Origin: an uncultured Desulfobacteraceae bacterium
GTDB taxonomy: Bacteria > Desulfobacterota > Desulfobacteria > Desulfobacterales > UBA2174
NCBI GenBank assembly: GCA_937982505.1
Contig: CALJLV010000011.1
Coordinates: forward strand, 1-39,966
Direction of reading: 5' to 3'
Length of the DNA stretch: 39,966 nt
The position numbers and the translations under genes were made by a program. The notes below the pieces were generated by a model that saw nothing but the letters and a program-made list of their open reading frames with translations, was not told the origin of the DNA and ran no database searches. The stretch's first letter is position 1. Every line of letters starts with the position of its first letter. Below, one piece after another: positions 7,523 to 16,516 of the stretch.

Positions 7523-10500
7523 TCAGTCCGGTGGATGCAAGCGGTGCCAGACCCGCAGCAGTTCGCTGACCCCCCAGGCCTGGGCGTCGCAGCCCCGGGG
7601 CGTGTGGGGGGCGTCGCCGTCGAGAATCTCCGGGATCTGGCCCAGGCAGCCGCGCTCCATCAAGCGCAGGCCGCTTTCCAGCCAGGCCCGGGCCGTGGGG
7701 ATGGCCCCCGGCCCCAGGGCCGTCACCCAGGCTTCGCAGAAAACGGGAAGCATCCAGGTCCAGGCCGTGCCGTTGTGATAGGCCGGTTTGCGCTGGCGGT
7801 CCTCGTCGCCCAGATAGCGTCCCTGGTAGGGATGGCACGGATCGTTGAGCATCCGGCCCTCGTGCGCCACGGGCAGTGGATGGGCGACGGGCCGGTCGGC
7901 CAGGCTGCGGATGGCCCCGGGAACCAGCAGTTCGCGGCAGGCCATGACCACGGGAACCGCCACGGCCGGATCGGTGATGGTGCCCAGGGTGACGGCCAGC
8001 AGCTGGTTGGGCCGCAGGGCGTCGTCCGGTTCGGCCTGGCGGGCCGGGGTGCCGGCTTCGGCGTGGCGGCAGTCCACCAGATGCCCCAGGGCTGGATCCC
8101 AGAACAGGGCCTGGATCGATCGGGCCGCACGATGGGCCAGTTTCCGCCAGTCCGGTCTGCCCTTGGGATCCACCTGCGCCAGGAGGGTCAGGGCGGCCTG
8201 CCACAGGGCCTGGATCTCGACGGGGTATCCCTGCCGGGGAGAGCCGGCCGGGTAGTTGGTGTCCATCCAGGTGAAGTGGGCCGGACTGAAGAGCAGGCCG
8301 CTTGCCGGGTCCAGGGCCACCCCGTTGGGCGCTCCGGCGCAAAGGCCGCGGCCCAGGTCGACGAGGACCTGGCGCAAAGAGCGTCCCTTGCAGTCGGCGG
8401 CGAGCAGGTTCGCCTTCCCCGAAGACTTCAGGTAGTCACTGCAGGCCACGCAGAACCACAACGGGGCATCCGAGGTGTTGCGGTCGGCCGCGTCCCGGCC
8501 CCGGATCATGTTGGGCAGGGTCCCGTCCCTTTCGAAGCCGGCGAACTGGACCAGGATATCCCGGGCCTCGGCCATCCGGCCGTCGGCGATGAGGCCCCGC
8601 ACGGCGATGAGGGTGTCGCGGCCCCAGTCGAGAAACCACGGATAGCCGGCGATGATGGTGCGGTGCCGGTCGCGCCGTACCACGAACTGGTCCAGGGCCC
8701 GGGCCAGAAGAACGGGCGGCGGCGGCGGAGGTGGCGGCTCGAGGGCCACCGCCTCGGGATTCTCGGCGGGCGCGATGGCTTCTGATTCCGCGGTGGCCAC
8801 CAGCACGGCCCGGTCGCCCCCTTTGAGCGGGATGCGAAAATAGCCCGGGCTGAACAGGTCCGAATCCGGATCCATCCCCCGTTCGGCCTCCAGGGGGCGG
8901 TGGACCATGTAATGCCATTCGGGTTCCGGATGGAAGGTGCCCTGGGGGGCGAGCATCGTCAGACGCCGGTCCGGATGGGGGGTGAAGCAGAAGCCCCGGG
9001 GCGAAGGGGTCACGGCCGGGGGCCAGCGGTGCTCGGGACCGCTGTAGGCCTTGGTCAGCTCGTGAAAGCTGCGGTCTTCGATGTCTGGCCGCACGATGAG
9101 CTGCACCGGGCGCAAGTCGCCCAGGCGATCGGGGGCGTCGCGGCTCGCGCGGCGTTCGAAGGTCAGGGTGATGGCGTTGCGGCCGGCCTGCATGGCGGCG
9201 CGCAGCGCCAGGTTCAGATGCTGCCCCTGGCCGGCCGGCACGGTAAAGTGCCAGCAGGGTCTTGCGGCGTCGTCGACGAAAAACCGTTCCAGGCAATCGC
9301 GGGTCAGTTCGGTGGAGTAGCCCTGGAACACGATCCAGGCCCGGCAGCGGGCCAGCAGGATCCAGCGGTCCACCGGGACCTGGTCGTCCAGGTTGGCGGC
9401 CAGCAGGGCGTCGTATTTGCTCTGCAGACGGCCCCAGGCCGCCGCGGCGCGCAGCATCCCGCCGCGGCCGTTGGTGAGCAGCGCCAGCAGCGGGGCGTCG
9501 GCCTCGGCCCGCCCGAAGACCAGACGCAGGCCCCGGCCGTCGGGAGGTGGCAAAAAAAGCAGGGGCCCGTGACCGCGCCGTCCCCGGCCGGGGGCGCCGA
9601 AGACCGCCAGGTGCAGCTCCCGGGTGGTCCATTGCGCGACGTCGGGCAGGGGGTTGAGCAGCGCGAAAAAACCGCCCTCGCGCAGCGGCAGGCCCTCCTC
9701 GACGCCCAGGGTCCGTTCCGCCTCCACCAGGTGGACGCGGAATCGATGCGCGGCGCGCACCAGGATAAAATGCCCCGGGGGGATCATCACCTGGCGCTTG
9801 AGATCCTGGGGCCACCGCCAGAGCGTCACCGCGGGGGCCGGCGGAAGGGACGGATCCAGACGGGCGCACAGGGCTTGCGGATCGGTTCGCAGCGGCTCCA
9901 CATGGGCTTCGGGTTGAAAGGCGCCCAGGTCCCCGTCCCCGTAGAAATGGCGCCGGATGCGCAGCACCACGGCCCGCAGCCGCTGCTCGAGAATCCGGGG
10001 CGGCAAGGTCCCATCGGTTTGGGGGGAGCGGTCCACCAGGGACAGATCTTGCGGCCTGCGCGTCAGGCAACGCACCTGGCCCGGCGCCAGATCGCAGGCA
10101 TGCACGCCGTCGCGGGTGGTGACGGTCACCGCTTGGCCTTCCAGCAGGTCGATCCACGGCCCGCCGGCCGCGTCGGCGCGCCAGCGGGCCGTGACCCCCT
10201 GGCGGTCGTCGAGGTTGGCGGCCATCCAGAGCCGTTCCTGGGCGCCGTTGCGGCTGCGTTCGACCACCACGTAGTTTCCCTCACCGGTCTGCACCAGGCG
10301 CTGGTGGATGCGGTCGTGAAAGAGCGGGTGGCGGCGCAGCAGGGCGTGCAGCCGGTCCAGATGCTCCACCAGGTTCGCTGCGGCGCCCCAGTTGAGGCTC
10401 GGGGCCCCATGGACATCGATCTTTTCGGTGGCCAGCCATTCGACCCCGTTGGCGAAGGCGAACCCTCCCTGGTGGGCGCACAGGGCGCACAGGGCCGTGC

Positions 10501-11794
10501 GCAGGCGGGCAAAGGCCTGGGAGCGGGCCGCCAGGCGGTTGTTGTCGTGGGTTTCGGCAAAGTGGACCAGGGCTCCGTCGCCCTCGGCGATCTGGTTGGA
10601 CGGGGGCAGGTAGTACTCGATCTGGCCGCGGTCGTAGTTCTGGAACAGCTCCGAGTAGGCCCAGTTGAAGTTGGCCTCGCGCAGCAGGGCCCGGGTTACG
10701 GAGATCTTGCCCCCCAGCCCTTCGAGAAAGAAGATCGTGCGGGGGAACTGTTCGCGCACCGCGGCGATAATGTAGCGCCAGGCCTCCAGGGGGATCATGT
10801 AGCCCGCGTCGCAGCGAAACCCGTCCACGCCGCGGCGGCACCAGGTCAGGAAAACCTCGGCCATGTAGCGCCATAGGCCCGGCCGGCTGTAGTCGAGGCG
10901 GGTCAGGTCGGCCCAGACCACGCCCCAGGCTCCGGGGGTTTCGATGCGTCCGGCCCCGTCGCGCACCAGCCATTCGGGATGCTCCCCGTGGAGCCGCGCC
11001 GCCCAGCCGGTGTGGTTGATGGCGATGTCCAGCAGCAGGCGTCCCTCGTAGCCGTGGACGGCGTCCACCAGTTCGAGAAACTGTTCCAGGGGGGTGGCGG
11101 TCGGATCGAAAACCGCCAGGGCCGGGTCCACCTCGGTAAAGCTCAACGCGGCGTATGGGCTGCCGAACCGGCCCATGCGGGCATAGGTGGTGGGGGTGGG
11201 GTGGATGGGCAGCAGCTGGAGGATGCGGCAGCCGAGGCGGTTGAAGATAAAATCGAGATGGGCGATGAGATCCCGGAAGGTGCCCGAGGGCGGGATGACC
11301 GTGTAGCCGGTGCGATCCAGAAGGTTGATGGACTCCGGATCGCCGGCGGGTCCGTGCCCCTCGCGGTTGGGGCCGAACTGGCGCACGAAGGCGTTGTAGA
11401 TGATGTTGGCGCAGCAGGTAACGGCCGGCTCTACCTTGAGGGCCACGTTTTCCCCCGGAGGCCAGAGGGGTTCCCCGCCCGGGTCCGGCAGGAAGAAGCA
11501 TTTGGCCTCGAACTGCCCGATTTCCGCCAGCGGCAGACGCGCCTCGAAAGTCACGGCATCCAGTCGGCGCATGGCCACGTCGTACCAGTCGTGGCCGGCA
11601 AAGGGGCGGTGAACCTCCACCGCGGCGATGATTTCGCGGCGGCGGATGGCCGCGTGGCCGATGTTGGTGCGCACCCAGGCCTCGCCCGCCATGGGATGGG
11701 GCAGATTGAGGGTCAGGGTCAGGACGTCGCCGGCGAAGCGGATCAGATGGCGGCCGGGGGCCGGCTGCTGGATGAGGGTCTCAAGATGGGTCAT
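7523..11794 (-). CDS. Bifunctional glycogen debranching enzyme (GH13 glucanotransferase + GH133 amylo-1,6-glucosidase)
   Basis: Removes glycogen branches in two steps: transfer of the maltooligosyl stub, then hydrolysis of the remaining alpha-1,6 glucose. The 1423-residue product is built like eukaryotic AGL (about 1500 residues). It has an N-terminal beta domain and a GH13 barrel with nucleophile Asp329 in GFRCDAGYM, acid/base Glu358 in FFLEGLGG and Asp417 in ETHDNNR. A long central region follows, then the GDE_C (alpha/alpha)6 domain with WFLDWGRDTL (Asp1060) and NTSDAPLWF. Both active sites look intact. A run of prolines near residues 1020-1030 separates the last two domains. Many bacteria carry only the shorter GH133 half or GlgX. 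No clear Shine-Dalgarno precedes the ATG, and the gene follows the GT4 gene by 65 bp. Confidence 0.9.
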   Translation of the reverse strand: MTHLETLIQQPAPGRHLIRFAGDVLTLTLNLPHPMAGEAWVRTNIGHAAIRRREIIAAVEVHRPFAGHDWYDVAMRRLDAVTFEARLPLAEIGQFEAKCFFLPDPGGEPLWPPGENVALKVEPAVTCCANIIYNAFVRQFGPNREGHGPAGDPESINLLDRTGYTVIPPSGTFRDLIAHLDFIFNRLGCRILQLLPIHPTPTTYARMGRFGSPYAALSFTEVDPALAVFDPTATPLEQFLELVDAVHGYEGRLLLDIAINHTGWAARLHGEHPEWLVRDGAGRIETPGAWGVVWADLTRLDYSRPGLWRYMAEVFLTWCRRGVDGFRCDAGYMIPLEAWRYIIAAVREQFPRTIFFLEGLGGKISVTRALLREANFNWAYSELFQNYDRGQIEYYLPPSNQIAEGDGALVHFAETHDNNRLAARSQAFARLRTALCALCAHQGGFAFANGVEWLATEKIDVHGAPSLNWGAAANLVEHLDRLHALLRRHPLFHDRIHQRLVQTGEGNYVVVERSRNGAQERLWMAANLDDRQGVTARWRADAAGGPWIDLLEGQAVTVTTRDGVHACDLAPGQVRCLTRRPQDLSLVDRSPQTDGTLPPRILEQRLRAVVLRIRRHFYGDGDLGAFQPEAHVEPLRTDPQALCARLDPSLPPAPAVTLWRWPQDLKRQVMIPPGHFILVRAAHRFRVHLVEAERTLGVEEGLPLREGGFFALLNPLPDVAQWTTRELHLAVFGAPGRGRRGHGPLLFLPPPDGRGLRLVFGRAEADAPLLALLTNGRGGMLRAAAAWGRLQSKYDALLAANLDDQVPVDRWILLARCRAWIVFQGYSTELTRDCLERFFVDDAARPCWHFTVPAGQGQHLNLALRAAMQAGRNAITLTFERRASRDAPDRLGDLRPVQLIVRPDIEDRSFHELTKAYSGPEHRWPPAVTPSPRGFCFTPHPDRRLTMLAPQGTFHPEPEWHYMVHRPLEAERGMDPDSDLFSPGYFRIPLKGGDRAVLVATAESEAIAPAENPEAVALEPPPPPPPPVLLARALDQFVVRRDRHRTIIAGYPWFLDWGRDTLIAVRGLIADGRMAEARDILVQFAGFERDGTLPNMIRGRDAADRNTSDAPLWFCVACSDYLKSSGKANLLAADCKGRSLRQVLVDLGRGLCAGAPNGVALDPASGLLFSPAHFTWMDTNYPAGSPRQGYPVEIQALWQAALTLLAQVDPKGRPDWRKLAHRAARSIQALFWDPALGHLVDCRHAEAGTPARQAEPDDALRPNQLLAVTLGTITDPAVAVPVVMACRELLVPGAIRSLADRPVAHPLPVAHEGRMLNDPCHPYQGRYLGDEDRQRKPAYHNGTAWTWMLPVFCEAWVTALGPGAIPTARAWLESGLRLMERGCLGQIPEILDGDAPHTPRGCDAQAWGVSELLRVWHRLHPPD

Positions 11795-11859
11795 GGGGGT
11801 GCGGCTGGGTCGCGGGAGGCCGACCCGTCGGACGTGCCCGACCGGTCAGGCCCCAGCGG

Positions 11860-13131
11860 TCAGCTTTCCATTCCAAAAAAGTTGATTATCAGGTAGCTCA
11901 GGTGCTTGCGCAGCACGGCGAAGGAAAAATGCCTGGCGGCCACCGCATAGTTGGTCTCCACCATGCGCCGCCGACGCTCGGGGTCGAAGAGGATCTCGCG
12001 CACCATGGCCACGTTGCGCCGGGTGAGAAATCCGTCCATGGTCACCAGGTCGAAGCCGGCCGGTTCGATGTCGCGCACGAAGTTGGCGTAGCGGTTGACC
12101 AGGAGGGGTTTGCGAAAGTAGACGGCCTCGAGAAAGGCGTTGCCGAACCCTTCATAGAGACTCGGGTAGGTGATAAAATCCGCGTGGGGGTAGAGTTCCC
12201 ACAGACTCAGTCCGCTGCCGTTGCCATGGTTGAGCGGGCCGTTGGGGCATGGATCGCTGGCGCGGGTCCTGACCAGGCGCAGATCGACCCCGCTGGCGCG
12301 GGCATGGTCCTGGAGCCAGTCGCGGTACTCGTAGCCTTCGTCTCCGGCCTCGTGGGAGATGATCAGCTTGCAGCGCGGATCGGCCAGTTCCCGTACCAGC
12401 TCGATGGCGTGTTCGATCCCCTTGCGCTGGACGATGCGCGTGGGCTGGACAAAGACGAGGTCCTCGGGGCCGAGGCCCAATGAGGCGCGCACCCGTTCCT
12501 TGGAAGCGGCACTGACCGCCGGGGGATGTTCGAAATCGACCACGTTGGGAATCACGGTGGAGCTGATCCCGGTGCGCAGGGCCAGCTCCTCCTGGGCCGC
12601 GGAGTTGATGGCGACATGGGCGATGTTGGGCAGGTTGGGCGGAAAAGCCATGCGGATGTAGTCGCCCACCGCGTTGACCGAAAAGCGGGTCCGCTCCCAG
12701 TAAAAATCGTGGTGGTGCGCGATGGTGGGGACCTGGGTTTCGGCCAGCAGCTCGGTCAGGGCCGCCCCCAGGGGGATGTGCATGGGGATGGTGAGTACGT
12801 TCTGGGGCACGAGCAGGTCGATGGCAAAGTCCGCCATGAAGCCGCGCAGGCGCCCTTTGAGCCGGGCCGCCAGTTCATGGATACGGTCGGAGACCTCGGG
12901 ATCACGCCCCTTGCGGCCGAAAACCCGCTCGGAGATCCAGCGGTTGTCCGGGTGCTGGAAATGGGCTTCGGGCACCAGGAGACTGGCTTGCGGGTCCCGG
13001 TCGAGTTCACCGGCGAACCAGAAGCAGCGGTGGCCGGCGGCGCTGAGCACCTGGGCCCACTTGCGGGCCTCCAGGGTAACCCCGTCCGTGCCGCAGAAAC
13101 GCGTGGAAACGAAACCGATGTTTTTCCCCAT
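11860..13131 (-). CDS. GT4-type glycosyltransferase
   Basis: A GT-B fold glycosyltransferase, 423 residues from the preferred start. The N-terminal half begins GKNIGFVSTRFCGTDGVTLEARKW, a nucleotide-fold strand and loop typical of GT4 enzymes. The C-terminal half has a FVQPTRIVQRKGI motif and YPSLYEGFGNAFLEAV, the E(x7)E-like donor-binding signature of GT1/GT4 transferases. I chose the ATG at 13131 because GAGAAG lies just upstream. An in-frame TTG at 13179 would add 16 residues overlapping the upstream stop and lacks a ribosome site. Donor and acceptor cannot be read from the sequence. Its place between a UDP-glucose-forming enzyme and glycogen enzymes makes a UDP-glucose donor plausible, for example in glucan priming or a glucosylated osmolyte, but this is inference. 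Confidence 0.85.
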   Translation of the reverse strand: MGKNIGFVSTRFCGTDGVTLEARKWAQVLSAAGHRCFWFAGELDRDPQASLLVPEAHFQHPDNRWISERVFGRKGRDPEVSDRIHELAARLKGRLRGFMADFAIDLLVPQNVLTIPMHIPLGAALTELLAETQVPTIAHHHDFYWERTRFSVNAVGDYIRMAFPPNLPNIAHVAINSAAQEELALRTGISSTVIPNVVDFEHPPAVSAASKERVRASLGLGPEDLVFVQPTRIVQRKGIEHAIELVRELADPRCKLIISHEAGDEGYEYRDWLQDHARASGVDLRLVRTRASDPCPNGPLNHGNGSGLSLWELYPHADFITYPSLYEGFGNAFLEAVYFRKPLLVNRYANFVRDIEPAGFDLVTMDGFLTRRNVAMVREILFDPERRRRMVETNYAVAARHFSFAVLRKHLSYLIINFFGMES

Positions 13132-13175
13132 GCGATCTTCTCGTGTACCGCCCGAAGCCTGCCACAGGTCGGCGT

Positions 13176-14561
13176 TCAAAATTTCAGATCTTCCGCGATC
13201 ACCGTCCCCTGGCGGATTACGGCCTGTTCGGCCCCCGAGTTGGTGAGGGTCACCCGCCCCGTGATGCGCACCCCCGGTTCGAAGCGTACATCGCCCTGGA
13301 TCGCCAGCGCCAGGCAGTCCTTGAGGGACGGCTCGCCGCCCACCGGAATGCGGGCGTTGAAGTCTTCGCGGTGGGCGAAAAAGCGGGGATCGAGCTCGAT
13401 CTGGATGGGTTCCAGGAGCCGCTCGGGATTGGGGATCAGGCGCCGGCGCGGCGAGAAAAGATAGCAGTCGCTGCGCACGGCCAGCAGTTCGTTGCTCGAT
13501 TTGACCGGGATGAAGCGCGCCCGCGGCACCCGGACGGCCGCCGCCCCGTCGAAGCCGCCGACGGCGGCGCCCATGGCCGATTCGATCTGGTACACCGGCG
13601 GACTGTCCGGGTCGCGCGGATCGAGGGTCTTGGGGTTGAGGATCATGGGCAGGGTTAACCGCCCCTTTTGGCGAATCAGTCGGGCCAGGGCTTCGAGGTC
13701 GACCCAGATGTTGTTGGTGTTAAAAAAGTGGTAGCGCCGGATATCCCGGAAGGCCGCCATTTCCTGCCTGGGGCACTGGGCCGATTCGCGCAGGATCAGC
13801 CGCCCGTCGGCACGACTCCAGGCGATATGCCCCCCCTTGACGTCCGAGGGGGTCTTGGGGGCCACCTCCATCATGAACGGCAATTGCCGGGCGGCGAAAA
13901 AGCCGAGCAGGTCTTCGTTCATGGCGGCCCCCAGGTTGTCCACGTTGCGGATCAGGGCGTAGCGGATCCCCTCCTGGAGAAGTCGTTGCACGGTGCCCGA
14001 GACCCAAAGGGCCATGAACACGTCTCCGTGACCCGGCGGATTCCACTCCAGGCGCGGATCCGCCGGCCACTCGGCCGGGGCCAGGGAGTCGCGCAGGACC
14101 TTGGGGTACCTGTGCTGGAGAAACATCAGCGGCCACTGGACCGGCGCAATCCGCTCCAGGGCCGCCTGGGTGTCCGCGTGGGTGTTGAAGCTGTTCATCA
14201 GCGCCAGGCGCACCCGGTTGTGGGTTGCCTGGCGCACGATGATCTCCAGGAAGGTCAGCCCGTCCTTGACCCGCATGAGGGATTTGGCGCGGGTCAGTCC
14301 CATGGTGGTGCCCAGTCCGCCGTTGAGCACGATCATCACCGCCCGAGGCAGGGATTGGATCCCGGTCTGGCGGAACTCGGCCAGATCCTCGAAGGCGGGG
14401 ATCTCGCTGTCGGCCACCGGCCGGATCTGGGCATCGCCGATCAGGCCGGTTTCGCCGGCGACCAGTTGACGGTAGTAGTCCCCGAAGGTGGCGATGATTT
14501 CAGGGGGCAGATGGTCCCGGGCCATCTTGGTTTCGAAGTCTCGCAGGCGGAATTGCGGCAT
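13176..14561 (-). CDS. UTP-glucose-1-phosphate uridylyltransferase, eukaryotic (UDPGP) family
   Basis: Makes UDP-glucose from UTP and glucose-1-phosphate. The 461-residue sequence carries the UDPGP-family signature LNGGLGTTMGLTRAKSL (about residues 74-90), then NSFNTHADT, the sugar-binding region around WNPPGHGDVF, and a C-terminal left-handed beta-helix (from about 390). This differs from the roughly 300-residue bacterial GalU. The open frame continues upstream through the aminotransferase gene, but the real start is the ATG at 14561, which has AGAGGAG at proper spacing. With no glgC nearby, this enzyme is the likely supplier of the glucosyl donor for the glycogen synthase and possibly for the GT4 enzyme downstream. 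Confidence 0.9.
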   Translation of the reverse strand: MPQFRLRDFETKMARDHLPPEIIATFGDYYRQLVAGETGLIGDAQIRPVADSEIPAFEDLAEFRQTGIQSLPRAVMIVLNGGLGTTMGLTRAKSLMRVKDGLTFLEIIVRQATHNRVRLALMNSFNTHADTQAALERIAPVQWPLMFLQHRYPKVLRDSLAPAEWPADPRLEWNPPGHGDVFMALWVSGTVQRLLQEGIRYALIRNVDNLGAAMNEDLLGFFAARQLPFMMEVAPKTPSDVKGGHIAWSRADGRLILRESAQCPRQEMAAFRDIRRYHFFNTNNIWVDLEALARLIRQKGRLTLPMILNPKTLDPRDPDSPPVYQIESAMGAAVGGFDGAAAVRVPRARFIPVKSSNELLAVRSDCYLFSPRRRLIPNPERLLEPIQIELDPRFFAHREDFNARIPVGGEPSLKDCLALAIQGDVRFEPGVRITGRVTLTNSGAEQAVIRQGTVIAEDLKF

Positions 14562-14602
14562 CTGGGCTCCTCTTGGGGTTTCGGGGGCCAGCGGGGGCGG
14601 TG

Positions 14603-15664
14603 TCAGACCGCTTCGATCCATCCCATGGGATCGGGGCTGCGGCCGTACTGGATGTCCACCAGCTCCTGGTAGAGGCGCCGGCTCAGGGGGCCCACCTGCC
14701 CGTCGCCCACCCTCAGGACCTGGTCCCCGTACTTGAGTGCGCCCACCGGAGAGATCACCGCCGCCGTCCCGGAGCCGAAAATTTCCTTCAGGGCGCCGTT
14801 CTGGTGGGCCACCACCACTTCGTCGATGCCGATCCTGCGCTCCTCGGCCGCCATCCCCCAGTGGCGCGCCAGGGCCAACACCGAGTCGCGGGTGACCCCG
14901 GGCAGGATGCTCCCGTTGAGGGCCGGGGTGACCAGGGTGTCGCCGATGACAAAGAAGATGTTCATGGCGCCCACCTCTTCGATGTATTGCTGCTCGACCC
15001 CGTCGAGCCACAGCACCTGGGTGTAGCCGGCTCGATGGGCCTCCTCGCCCGCCAGGAGGCTGGCGGCGTAGTTGCCCGGAGTCTTGGCCTCGCCGATCCC
15101 GCCGCGCACGGCCCGGACGTAATCGCGTACCACCCAGATCTTGACCGGGTTGAAGCCCTCGGCGTAGTAGGCCCCCACCGGCGAGAGGATCACGAAGTAG
15201 CGGTAGGTGTGCGAGGCGCGCACCCCCAGGAAGGGGTCGGTGGCGATGACCGTGGGCCGGATGTACAGGGAGGTGCCCGGTTCGCTGGGGACCCAGTCGG
15301 CCTCGAGGCGCAGCAGCTGCTTCAGGCCTTCCAGGGCCAGATCGACATCCAGGGGGGGGATGCACAGGCGCCGGGCCGAACGGTTGAGCCGCTCGAAGTT
15401 GGCCCGGGGCCGGAAGAGCTGGATCTGGCCCTGGGGGTTGCGGTAGGCCTTGAGCCCCTCGAAGATCGCCTGGCCGTAGTGCAGGACCATGGCCGAGGGG
15501 GGCATGGCCATGGGACCGTAGGGTTCGATGCGCGGATCATGCCAGCCCTGGTCCGGATCGTAGTCCAGGTTGAACATGTGGTCGGTAAAGAAGGTGCCGA
15601 ACCCGAGACGGGTTTCGTCGGGCTTGGGCTTGAGTTGGGCGGTGCGCGTAACGTTGATCTGCAT
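14603..15664 (-). CDS. ilvE: Branched-chain amino acid aminotransferase
   Basis: A class IV PLP aminotransferase that interconverts Leu/Ile/Val with their 2-oxo acids using glutamate. At 353 residues it matches the longer BCAT group shared with eukaryotic enzymes. The PLP lysine is Lys194 in GEAKTPGNYAAS. LHYGQAIFEGLKAYR, RLCIPPLD and the phosphate-contacting GTAAVISPVG near the C-terminus are all present. The ATG at 15664 has AGGAGG immediately upstream. A start 14 codons further out has no ribosome site and would add a proline-rich tail not expected in the family. It is 41 bp upstream of the uridylyltransferase gene. Linkage to glycogen genes is not obviously metabolic and may reflect general operon packing. 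Confidence 0.92.
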   Translation of the reverse strand: MQINVTRTAQLKPKPDETRLGFGTFFTDHMFNLDYDPDQGWHDPRIEPYGPMAMPPSAMVLHYGQAIFEGLKAYRNPQGQIQLFRPRANFERLNRSARRLCIPPLDVDLALEGLKQLLRLEADWVPSEPGTSLYIRPTVIATDPFLGVRASHTYRYFVILSPVGAYYAEGFNPVKIWVVRDYVRAVRGGIGEAKTPGNYAASLLAGEEAHRAGYTQVLWLDGVEQQYIEEVGAMNIFFVIGDTLVTPALNGSILPGVTRDSVLALARHWGMAAEERRIGIDEVVVAHQNGALKEIFGSGTAAVISPVGALKYGDQVLRVGDGQVGPLSRRLYQELVDIQYGRSPDPMGWIEAV

Positions 15665-15712
15665 GGGGCCTCCTGGAACAGTGATGGGGTGACACCGCGG
15701 CGGCAAAGCCCG

Positions 15713-16168
15713 TCACGGGGGGGATGAAAAGGCGTTTTGCCAAACGGGCAGTCCCGTCACCGGATCCACGGATCTGTCCGGGGCGGGATCCCGGTATTCC
15801 GTCAGGATCGTTTCGGCCCGGTGAATCGGGGTCGGGCCGAAGAGCCGTCCGGCGATGAAGTTTCCTTCCAGGTCGCTGACCAGGATCCGTGCGTCGGCCA
15901 CGGCGGTGTCGGCCTTCAAACGGATGGTTCCCTCACAGGAGACGATATCCAGGTCGGCCTCGATGCGGTGGGTGGCGAAGACCTGCTGTGTTGTGTCGTA
16001 ACATCCAACAATCACGGAGGAAAGATTGCCGGAGACCTGAAAGGTGGCCATGACCAGGCCCTCCTGGCGGCAAAAGCGTTCAATAGACGCTACCAGGTCT
16101 TCCCCAGGGGGCAGGGAAACGAGGAAACGGCGTCCGGGGTACAGCGCGATGCCGTCGATACGTGCCAT
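15713..16168 (-). CDS. PPC (DUF296) domain protein
   Basis: A single-domain protein of 151 residues from the chosen ATG. The sequence matches the PPC/DUF296 fold: FLVSLPPGEDLVASIERFCRQEGL, a beta strand ending in VSGNLSSVIVGCYD, and the closing GRLFGPTPIHRAETIL. In plants this fold follows AT-hooks. The bacterial stand-alone forms are trimers of unknown function, some thought to bind nucleotides or metals. The reading frame is open up to a TTG at 16288, which would add a hydrophobic signal-like stretch, but the ATG at 16168 sits exactly where the conserved domain begins. The Shine-Dalgarno (CAGGGAC) is weak, so the start is not certain. It lies 48 bp upstream of ilvE. Confidence 0.72.
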   Translation of the reverse strand: MARIDGIALYPGRRFLVSLPPGEDLVASIERFCRQEGLVMATFQVSGNLSSVIVGCYDTTQQVFATHRIEADLDIVSCEGTIRLKADTAVADARILVSDLEGNFIAGRLFGPTPIHRAETILTEYRDPAPDRSVDPVTGLPVWQNAFSSPP

Positions 16169-16516
16169 GGCGAAGGTCCCTGTCGCAGCGGAGGTTGCCC
16201 CGGGAGGCGGAGCAGGCGGCCCGTGAACCGAAAAAAATCCTGATAAAATTGCTAAAAAAAGGTATCCCAGATCGAAACGAGAAATCAAGTCCGTTGTGAA
16301 CGGTCCGCACGACGATCACGCGGCGCCGGGGATCGCCGCGACCCGCAAGGCCTCCGGGCGGCCGCCGCCGGCCCCCCCGGTCCATCCGCCCCCAGCCGAA
16401 AACGATGGGTCCGGCGCAAATGGATTCGAAACGCATCGGGAGGGTTGCCCTTGTTTGACTTTGACCGGCGCCTCGCGCTATGAATGCCCGAATTTCAACC
16501 AGAAAGGAAGTCCCCC
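16169..16516. other. Divergent intergenic region between PPC gene and YkgJ-like gene
   Basis: This 348-bp gap holds the divergent control region. The plus-strand promoter at 16455-16484 is listed separately. On the minus strand an AT-rich section at about 16230-16290 contains a TTGATT box and several T-runs, but no -10 element at good spacing, so I only suspect a promoter for the PPC gene. The middle (16310-16400) is GC-rich without recognisable structure or gene. Confidence 0.4.
16455..16484 (+). promoter_or_regulatory. Predicted promoter for the YkgJ-like gene
   Basis: TTGACT at 16455-16460 and TATGAA at 16479-16484 are separated by 18 bases. That is five of six and four of six matches to sigma-70 consensus. 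Transcription would begin near 16491, giving a leader of only about 26 nt before the ATG at 16517. Confidence 0.5.

Noticed and set aside
7077..7778. A 233-codon plus-strand open frame over the glgP leader and the end of the debranching gene
   Set aside because: Composition is random-looking, it has no ribosome site, and it overlaps the 3' end of a well-supported gene on the other strand.
8900..10876. A 658-codon plus-strand open frame opposite the debranching enzyme
   Set aside because: Antisense to intact catalytic domains, with no recognisable domain in the translation.
14562..15365. An upstream extension of the uridylyltransferase frame over the aminotransferase gene
   Set aside because: The extension is Pro/Arg/Gly-rich without similarity, overlaps ilvE, and a good ribosome site and ATG exist at 14561.
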